DNA from: GCA-2686295 sp964402995
Lineage (GTDB): Archaea > Nanobdellota > Nanobdellia > Woesearchaeales > GCA-2686295
Direction: 5' to 3'
Length of the DNA: 26,011 nt
Assembly (NCBI GenBank): GCA_964402995.1
Contig: CAYOEA010000015.1
Span: 1 to 26,011, forward strand
The notes beneath the pieces are model-generated. The model had not been told where the DNA came from and did not search any database. It worked only from the letters and a program-made list of their open reading frames with translations. Position 1 is the stretch's first letter. Each line of letters starts with the position of its first letter. The position numbers were made by a program, and so were the translations under genes. Shown here piece after piece: positions 20,080 through 26,011 of the stretch.

Positions 20080-22158
20080 ATGGATTTTTTAGAAAGCCTC
20101 TTTAAGAAGAACGAAGAACTGTTCTTTAACGTTATTAGAAATGTATTTATTATAACTCTAATTTTATTCTTATTAGACATTACAAATGTTTTAGAAGTTC
20201 ATAAATATTTTAATTTATTCTTAATACAAATTCAATTTGCAGTAATTATATTGATAATGATTATAATACAACAAAAAAGATTAGATAAAAAAGAATATAA
20301 GTTATTAAAACAAATAGTTAAAATTGCTTTCTTAGTAAGCTTGTTTTTAGTAACAATATCAACGTTAAAATATGACTGGATTGCGTTTTTTACAAAACCC
20401 TTATTTTCTGCAGTAAGAATATTATCTATAATAACTATTGCTCTAGGAGTTCTTCTTTTTCAGCAGAATAAAGAACAAATAAATAACATAGGAGACGAGA
20501 AAGAAAGAGAAGAACATAAAGAAAAGAAAAGAGCAAGTGAATTCTCAACAAAGTTTCCAAAAATAGCCAAAATTCCTATCTTCAGAAACATCATCCAAGG
20601 AGTATATAAGGAAGGATGGTGGTTTATTATTGGATTAATTATTGTTTTTGGAATATTTTTATATATGAGATTTTCTATGTTCAAATTCATAGGGAATTAT
20701 CCTGATGAATACTCTCACATATTAAGTGGGCTAAATTTGTTTGAAAATGGGGTTTTACCAAAATTAGTTACTTATACAGAGAGTTGGCAATACACAAGAG
20801 GAATGCATATATCTTTTTTAGTTGGTGTGTACATGTTCTTATTTGGAAAAACTCTGGCTGTAGCAAAATTAGTTCCTATAACCTTAGGTACATTAAACTT
20901 TTTTATGCTTAGAAAAATATCTAAAAATATTCTCAAGAGTAAATTTTTACAGATAATTTATCTTTTAGTTTTCTCTTTTATGTCGTGGACTATTTTCAAT
21001 CATTTTTACATAAGAGGATATGTTTTTACTGAATTTAGCATAATATTAATGGTTTTTCTGAGTTTTATGCTTACAAATCATATTAAAAATAATCGTCTGG
21101 TGAAAACTAGTTTTATTTTTGTTATCATGTGCGCCGTAACATTTATCAACTACCACTTTAGCAATGATACTACAAAATTCATTATTCCTATTGCGTTTTT
21201 TTTTCAAATGATCACCATATTTTTTATTTCAATATTTAGAAGAGAAAATAAATTATCTTCTTACATATCAAATATGTATAAGAGAAAAGAATCTAAGTAT
21301 ATATTGATGGGACTTGCATTCTTATTTATGCTACTTTTGATATTAAATAAAGGTTTTTTTGAATCAAATATTATTACTTTGTTACATGGAGCAACCAAAA
21401 CAGGATTTAAACATATTGATTTCAATGGATTCTTTTTTAATTTAAATTTTATTTTCGGTTTTCTATCAATTCTATCCATAACTATTTTATTTTTTATAAA
21501 GGATAAAAAAACACTTCTACTATATCTAACTATATTACCTTTACTCATATTGCATGCGATTTCAAATAAAAATTTGCAAATAATGAGAGGAATGATGTAT
21601 ATTTATCCCCTATTCTTTCTTTCATCATTTTTAGTTCTAGATCGATTGCCAAAGATGAAATATAAATTAATAAATGTAGTATTAATTTTATTAATAGTGT
21701 TGTCATTTATCCCTGTGTTGCAAGAAAATTATCATATCATATTTGAAAAAAATTATCCCCTGATGCCTTCGGAGATTGGATATCATGAATATTCAAAGCA
21801 ATATGATTTTATGAAAAACAATCTTACAGAATATACTTTCTTTGCAGTCCAGTATAACATACAAAAACAAGAGTTCTTTGGATTTAAATATAATTATAAA
21901 TTAGACTTCATGAATGTGACAAAAAATCATTACACTCATTATATTGATGATAAGGGTGTTATAAGACAACTTTTTACTAATACACTAGTTATTACAGATT
22001 TTAGTAGTTTTAAAGAATTTGTAGAAAACAAAAAATGTTGTGTTGTATTTAAATCATTTTCTAAAAAGTATTTTTTAGGAAAAGAAAAATATGATTATAT
22101 TATATCAAATACAAAATTAGTAAATGAAGGTATAGGGTACAAAATATATTGTAATTAA
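20080..22158 (+). CDS. Large GT-C-type membrane glycosyltransferase
   Basis: 692 residues from the ATG at 20080. Four N-terminal hydrophobic segments (about 21-35, 45-64, 82-98, 111-128) and a charged linker (about 130-175) precede a polytopic core of about ten helices. In the first outside loop NYPDEYSHILSGLNLFENG places Asp209-Glu210 where the PMT/ArnT-type GT-C fold has its acidic catalytic pair. The C-terminus (about 560-692) is a soluble domain with a Cys-Cys pair. Expected role: transfer of a polyprenyl-linked sugar outside the membrane; donor and acceptor unknown. A TTG overlapping the previous stop (20074) is an alternative start. Coupled to the LamG-like gene. Its end overlaps the convergent GT4 gene by 4 nt. 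Confidence 0.7.
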   Translation: MDFLESLFKKNEELFFNVIRNVFIITLILFLLDITNVLEVHKYFNLFLIQIQFAVIILIMIIIQQKRLDKKEYKLLKQIVKIAFLVSLFLVTISTLKYDWIAFFTKPLFSAVRILSIITIALGVLLFQQNKEQINNIGDEKEREEHKEKKRASEFSTKFPKIAKIPIFRNIIQGVYKEGWWFIIGLIIVFGIFLYMRFSMFKFIGNYPDEYSHILSGLNLFENGVLPKLVTYTESWQYTRGMHISFLVGVYMFLFGKTLAVAKLVPITLGTLNFFMLRKISKNILKSKFLQIIYLLVFSFMSWTIFNHFYIRGYVFTEFSIILMVFLSFMLTNHIKNNRLVKTSFIFVIMCAVTFINYHFSNDTTKFIIPIAFFFQMITIFFISIFRRENKLSSYISNMYKRKESKYILMGLAFLFMLLLILNKGFFESNIITLLHGATKTGFKHIDFNGFFFNLNFIFGFLSILSITILFFIKDKKTLLLYLTILPLLILHAISNKNLQIMRGMMYIYPLFFLSSFLVLDRLPKMKYKLINVVLILLIVLSFIPVLQENYHIIFEKNYPLMPSEIGYHEYSKQYDFMKNNLTEYTFFAVQYNIQKQEFFGFKYNYKLDFMNVTKNHYTHYIDDKGVIRQLFTNTLVITDFSSFKEFVENKKCCVVFKSFSKKYFLGKEKYDYIISNTKLVNEGIGYKIYCN

Positions 22159-23387
22159 ATTAATTCTTGATATAAATCTCTATATTTTTTAACTTGTATT
22201 TTTTGCGTATATTCATTTATCATTTTATCTCTAGCATTTTCTCCTAAATTTTTTTCTAATAAACAGAATTTAATTCCTTTTGCCAAATCCTTTACATCAA
22301 ATGGTTTTGCTAAATATCCATTTACTTTGTGGTCAATAATATCTGGAATTCCTCCTATATTAAAAGCGACACATGGGGTTCCGCTAGAAAATGATTCTAA
22401 AATAATATTTGGAAAATTTTCAGATTTCGATGGAACAATAGTAACATCTGATGCAGAATATAATTCATTTAACATTTTCATATTATTTATTCTGCCAAAA
22501 AAATGTATTGGGATTTTTGTATTAATTTCAACTAGAGCCTTATTTCCGAAAACTAATAATTCTATGTTTTTTGTATTCTTAAGTGCTTGAAGAGATTTCA
22601 ATAATAAATCAAATCCTTTATTCTTATCAGTTGTTGCACTCATAGCACCAAATAATAAGTATTTTTTATTTTTAGATAACCCCAACTTTTTCCTTGCTAA
22701 ATTTTTATCTACATTTTTGAATTTATCAATATCAACAAAATTAGGAATTATAATCACCTTTTTATTTTTTAATAAAGAACTATTCTTTGCACAATTTTTT
22801 AACCAAATACTTGGTGTTACAAATGTCATATTTACTTTGTCAAATTCTTTTTTCTTTTTTAACCAGATTATTCTGCTCAAATCATAATCTTTATTTGAAC
22901 CTAACAATGGACACTTTCCACATTGTTGTTCATATTTTTTACAGTCATGAGGGATATGGCATCCACCCGTAAAAGTCCATGAATCATGGAGCGTCCAGAC
23001 AATAGGTTTTTTTAGCTTTAAAATTTTTTTTAGACTGTTTATTGGAATAAACCCCCCATTAATCCAATGTAGATGGATGATATCTGGATCAATCCTTCTT
23101 ATCTTTCTTATTAAAAAAGGATTAGGAAGCCAATTTATACTCCAAGGAACTATTTGTCTGCTAAAGTAACTTTTTTTTGGGAAATGATCAATCTTGCCTC
23201 TTAAATAATTTATTCCTCTGTAAAATAAATTTGATTTTGCACCGAGAACTGTCTTATCATTACTTTGTTTTCTTTGCACAAACATGTAGGATTCAACCCC
23301 ATTATTTTTTAAAGCAGTATGAAGCCTAAAAGCTGCTTTGGCAGCACCACCTGATAAATCATTTGTAGATAACTGGAGTATTTTCAT
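22155..23387 (-). CDS. Family 4 glycosyltransferase (GT-B fold)
   Basis: 410 residues. The N-terminus MKILQLSTNDLSGGAAKAA with RLHTAL is the start of the WcaC-like GT4 branch. It is followed by IIHLHWINGGF, VWTLHDSWTFTGGCHIPHDC and a cysteine cluster (C..C..CGKCP) that is typical of this branch and may bind a metal. The C-terminal Rossmann half has LLFGAMSATTDKNKGFDLL and the donor-binding SGTPCVAFNIGGIPDII. It transfers a hexose from a nucleotide sugar in the cytosol, probably onto a lipid-linked oligosaccharide. The next gene upstream in the operon (23390) is separated by 2 nt. The precise sugar is unknown. Confidence 0.85.
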   Translation of the reverse strand: MKILQLSTNDLSGGAAKAAFRLHTALKNNGVESYMFVQRKQSNDKTVLGAKSNLFYRGINYLRGKIDHFPKKSYFSRQIVPWSINWLPNPFLIRKIRRIDPDIIHLHWINGGFIPINSLKKILKLKKPIVWTLHDSWTFTGGCHIPHDCKKYEQQCGKCPLLGSNKDYDLSRIIWLKKKKEFDKVNMTFVTPSIWLKNCAKNSSLLKNKKVIIIPNFVDIDKFKNVDKNLARKKLGLSKNKKYLLFGAMSATTDKNKGFDLLLKSLQALKNTKNIELLVFGNKALVEINTKIPIHFFGRINNMKMLNELYSASDVTIVPSKSENFPNIILESFSSGTPCVAFNIGGIPDIIDHKVNGYLAKPFDVKDLAKGIKFCLLEKNLGENARDKMINEYTQKIQVKKYRDLYQELI

Positions 23388-23389
23388 TT

Positions 23390-24340
23390 CTAACGTACCA
23401 ACCGTTTATATGATGAATATAGTTTGGTTTTCTTAATCATTTTAAAGAGTATTTTCTTAAAAATATTTGTTTTATATACTTTTTTAAAGTTTTTCATCAA
23501 TTGATTGTTTAACTCGATTTTAGACGGGAGTTTAGGTATTGAGTTATTGTTTAAAGTATCTTGAATGAACTTATTCCTTCTTGATTTAATACTATGTGTT
23601 CCGCTTCCATCATGACCTATATTATTGATGTAAGATTTAACAGGGTATATACAATAAGCATGGTGTTTAAAATGGGCATAATCCCACCTTATTGCCCAAG
23701 AATCAATTTCACCTTCCATTTGGCGAATAAGCATGTTTGTTTTATCTGCTCCGGAGAAGTTAAATTTTTTTTGCAAATTTTTATTCTTTCTAAATTCATT
23801 AAAATCTTTCACTTTCCAATCTACTTTATTCCATTGATCTTTCCAAGTGGCCCATATTTGAGATCCTGCTCTTGGACAAAAATAAATATCATAGGGATAG
23901 TTGTTAGGAATTTTCATTAAATTAGGTGGAGGATTATAACCCGTAATTGAAAAAACTGAATTGTCATTTTCATATTTAACAAGTAAAAAATTTGCATAAA
24001 TTAAAAATGATTTAGATGACGCAACATCATCTTCTAAAACAATCACTCTCCCAAATTTGTTAACTATTTTTGTTACTCCTTTTATAACGGAATTAGCCAG
24101 TCCTAGATTTTCTTTATTTTCAATTATTTCTATGTTTTTAAATCCACTAATTTTATTCACATATTTTCTTACTTCTTTTACTTTAAGTTCATCTTCTTTG
24201 TTTTTTGGACCATCTGAAAAAATGTAAAGAACACTATCCTTTGCAAACTCATTCTTCTTTAAAGCTTCGATAGTTTGTTTGGTGTGCCAAGGTCTATTGT
24301 ATACAAATAGTACTATTGGTGCTAGATTATCTTTTTTCAT
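23390..24340 (-). CDS. GT2/GNT-I-like glycosyltransferase
   Basis: 316 residues with a GT-A-type start: APIVLFVYNRPWHTKQTIEAL, YIFSDGPK, ENLGLANSVI, then the metal-binding VLEDDVASS (the DD is the DxD equivalent). Residues downstream, SITGYNPP, FCPRAGSQIWATWKDQWNKVDW and SWAIRWDYAHF, are the marker strings of a bacterial and archaeal group related to GNT-I (GT13-like) enzymes found in surface polysaccharide clusters. It acts in the cytosol on a nucleotide sugar; the acceptor is probably the growing lipid-linked chain. It is the first gene of a two-gene operon with the GT4. The 150 nt upstream (24341-24490) contains only AT-rich sequence, without a clear second gene or hairpin. Confidence 0.82.
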   Translation of the reverse strand: MKKDNLAPIVLFVYNRPWHTKQTIEALKKNEFAKDSVLYIFSDGPKNKEDELKVKEVRKYVNKISGFKNIEIIENKENLGLANSVIKGVTKIVNKFGRVIVLEDDVASSKSFLIYANFLLVKYENDNSVFSITGYNPPPNLMKIPNNYPYDIYFCPRAGSQIWATWKDQWNKVDWKVKDFNEFRKNKNLQKKFNFSGADKTNMLIRQMEGEIDSWAIRWDYAHFKHHAYCIYPVKSYINNIGHDGSGTHSIKSRRNKFIQDTLNNNSIPKLPSKIELNNQLMKNFKKVYKTNIFKKILFKMIKKTKLYSSYKRLVR

Positions 24341-24490
24341 TTTTATTCACATAATTTTTTTAAATTACTATTGCATGCACTGATTTCTTTTTTACCAAGT
24401 TATAATTACCATACTTTAAAGCTACATTTTTAAAAAGAGATAATTTTATTAAAAATCTTTTTGGAATGAATCACTTAATTATTTTTTTAA

Positions 24491-25846
24491 TCATTTAACT
24501 TTTCCTCTTATGATTCTAATTAAATTAAAACTCTTTAACATTTGAATTCCTGCCAATCTACTATTTTTTGGAACCAAAATAAAGAATGTTGCAACTCCAT
24601 ATGATATAAATGTTGCGATTGCTGCACCAATAATTCCATATATTGGAATCAAAATGATGTTCAAAAGAACATTAATTATAGCTCCAAAACCTGTTCTATA
24701 AAATGAAACTTTTGTTATATTTTCTGCAACTAAATATTGAGAACTGGCAACACCTAAAAAACTAAAAATTCCAGTCCATATAATGATTGATAAAATAATG
24801 GCTGAATCAGCATAGTTTGCGCCATATAATATCTTAATTATAAAAGGTGATAAGAAAGTTATAATTACTGCAACAGATATTGTAAACCAAGTAAATAAAT
24901 CATATAAAGTTTGCAACTTTTCCAGATATAATTTTCTATTCTTTTTTTTTGCTTTAATGATTGCAGGGAGTACTGAACTTGCAATAATCATTGGTAAAAA
25001 TAACCATGATTCTGATACTTTAACTGCTGCAGAATAAATTCCGAGTTGAACATTGCCAATCATATTGCCAATCATAACTTGATCAATTCTCATATAAATC
25101 ATTACTGCAATTCCTGACAATATTAAAGGCCAACTATCTTTTAGTAAATTCTTCATAACTTTTAATTTCACTTTCCATTTAAGAAAAGATAATTTGGTTT
25201 TTTTGTGATAGAAATAAATTAATAAAAGAGAAGAGATTAAACTATTTAACGCAAACATTAAAATAAAAGCTATTAAAGGTTGCTGCGTTAATATGAAAAT
25301 TATTTTTAATGATGAAATTATTAAAAAAGCAATTGAACGAGAATAAACTGAATATTTTGATTGTATTTGAGATTTAAACCAAATATCAAGTGTATTAAAA
25401 GAACCAAAAATATAACCTAAAGAAATAATCCCAACAAATAATATTAGTAAGTTATTATTTGGTTCTATTAAAGAAACTCCAATTATTGAAAGAATAAGTA
25501 AGGTTAAAGAACCGAGAAACTTTAATAGCAATGTACTTCCTAAATATTCTTTTTTTTTCTCAGGATTTGAAACAATATTTCTAATTACAATGTTATCTAA
25601 TCCTAGTATGGATAATGCTGAAAATAAAGCAACAAATGATAAAACATAGTTCATTAAGCCAAATTGTTCTGGACCTAAATAACGGGCTATCCACGCAAAA
25701 ATAAATATTCCAATTAATTTTTGAAATAGATTCTCAAAAGCTAGCCAATTAATGTTTTGAATTATTTTTATTAACTCTTGATTCCCTTCAATTTTTCTTC
25801 TAATAAATTTAGGAAAAATTCTTAATATAAATTTAGTTTCAATCAT
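24491..25846 (-). CDS. Oligosaccharide flippase (Wzx/RfbX-like, MOP superfamily)
   Basis: 451 residues and about 12-14 TM helices. The start NWLAFENLFQKLIGIFIFAW with IARYLGPEQFGLMNYVLSF is the family signature (polysaccharide biosynthesis protein, MATE-like fold). Repeated ...GLDNIVIRNIV... and ...IYMRIDQVMIGNM... segments match the two halves of the transporter. It moves a completed lipid-linked oligosaccharide from the cytosolic to the outer face, linking the cytosolic GT4/GT2 enzymes to outside transfer by GT-C proteins. Gap to the GT2-like gene: 150 nt. An AT-rich TATA-like element (minus strand ATATAA near 25871-25876) lies about 27 nt before the ATG. Confidence 0.9.
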   Translation of the reverse strand: MIETKFILRIFPKFIRRKIEGNQELIKIIQNINWLAFENLFQKLIGIFIFAWIARYLGPEQFGLMNYVLSFVALFSALSILGLDNIVIRNIVSNPEKKKEYLGSTLLLKFLGSLTLLILSIIGVSLIEPNNNLLILFVGIISLGYIFGSFNTLDIWFKSQIQSKYSVYSRSIAFLIISSLKIIFILTQQPLIAFILMFALNSLISSLLLIYFYHKKTKLSFLKWKVKLKVMKNLLKDSWPLILSGIAVMIYMRIDQVMIGNMIGNVQLGIYSAAVKVSESWLFLPMIIASSVLPAIIKAKKKNRKLYLEKLQTLYDLFTWFTISVAVIITFLSPFIIKILYGANYADSAIILSIIIWTGIFSFLGVASSQYLVAENITKVSFYRTGFGAIINVLLNIILIPIYGIIGAAIATFISYGVATFFILVPKNSRLAGIQMLKSFNLIRIIRGKVK

Positions 25847-25965
25847 TTAATTTCTCTATCAATATATTTTTTATATTAATTATTGTACTTGCTTATTATG
25901 TGATTATTTGTTTTGCGTGTTCAATTAGTTTATCAAATTCTTTATGCATTTTAGTGTCATTACAT

Positions 25966-26010
25966 TTAAAGGATACCTTGTGCTTTAGCACAATGGTTTA
26001 CCAGTTCCTC
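25966..26010 (-). CDS. Possible C-terminal end of a gene cut by the window edge
   Basis: Reading in from the right edge on the minus strand, one frame gives E-E-L-V-N-H-C-A-K-A-Q-G-I-L then TAA. It is protein-like but only 14 codons, so no family can be named. The next frame stays open further (to a TAA at 25896-25898) and is also protein-like (KCNDTKMHKEFDKLIEHAKQ), so the gene may be frameshifted here. A hairpin (TTGTGC-TAAA-GCACAA) is also present at 25979-25994. Confidence 0.25.
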   Translation of the reverse strand, partial: EELVNHCAKAQGIL

Positions 26011-26011
26011 C

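Noticed and set aside
25979..26005. tRNA-like arm at the right edge
   Set aside because: The stem TTGTG/CACAA would give a six-base loop rather than seven, and no acceptor or T arm can be formed.
1..26011. CRISPR array, rRNA, tRNA, transposase or integrase
   Set aside because: No regularly spaced repeats with unique spacers, no RNA gene signatures and no recombinase or transposase motifs were seen in any frame.

Overview
The window looks like part of a very AT-rich archaeal chromosome, most likely a DPANN lineage of the Woesearchaeota/Pacearchaeota type. This is inferred from the sequence, not from a database search. The main reason is the promoters. Gene after gene has a TTTATA- or TTTAAA-type box centred about 25-28 nt before the start codon, with no Shine-Dalgarno sequence. 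This is the archaeal TATA/TBP arrangement with leaderless mRNAs. Archaeal-style families fit as well: an Alg5-like dolichyl-phosphate glucosyltransferase, wHTH-MNT/HEPN pairs, and an archaeal RelE-like toxin with a DUF7557-like antitoxin. The standard genetic code is used.

Layout. 1-6.0 kb: a coiled-coil protein cut by the window edge, a small membrane protein, an Alg5-like GT2, a membrane-anchored SGNH hydrolase, a B12-binding radical SAM protein and a GT-C membrane glycosyltransferase. 6.0-8.0 kb: an ECF-type S component overlapping a DUF1893 gene, then an ORF6N/PLD-like fusion. 8.1-13.5 kb: a toxin-antitoxin-rich island with GpsA, two separate wHTH-MNT/HEPN modules, a RelE-like pair, a papain-like orphan and an unknown 207-residue protein. 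A 13-nt motif recurs three times in this island. 13.6-18.2 kb: nucleotide-sugar genes, namely a sugar-1-phosphate nucleotidyltransferase, two Nudix proteins (one NUDT22-like), Gmd and GDP-fucose synthase. 18.3-25.8 kb: surface glycan assembly, with a membrane protein carrying a duplicated LamG-like domain, a large GT-C protein, a GT4, a GT2-like enzyme and a flippase.

Together the two flanks can be read as a glycan factory. GDP-fucose and other activated sugars are made in the cytosol, moved onto lipid carriers, flipped, and transferred outside by GT-C enzymes. The sequon-rich LamG-like protein is a candidate surface glycoprotein.

The most interesting structure is at 12143-13689. A second copy of the last 98 nt of the nucleotidyltransferase gene lies 1.45 kb beyond the intact gene, in the same orientation, and a complete wHTH-MNT/HEPN module sits between the copies. 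The copies differ at 6 positions, 4 of them silent and 2 conservative, with no indel. They therefore seem to have diverged while both were coding. This is what is expected if an element replaced the 3' end of its target gene with its own version and left the native tail behind. Both wHTH-MNT genes also carry palindromic operator-like sites between TATA box and start codon, the RelE-like pair carries 9-bp tandem repeats in the same place, and two related GGTC...GACC palindromes lie nearby.
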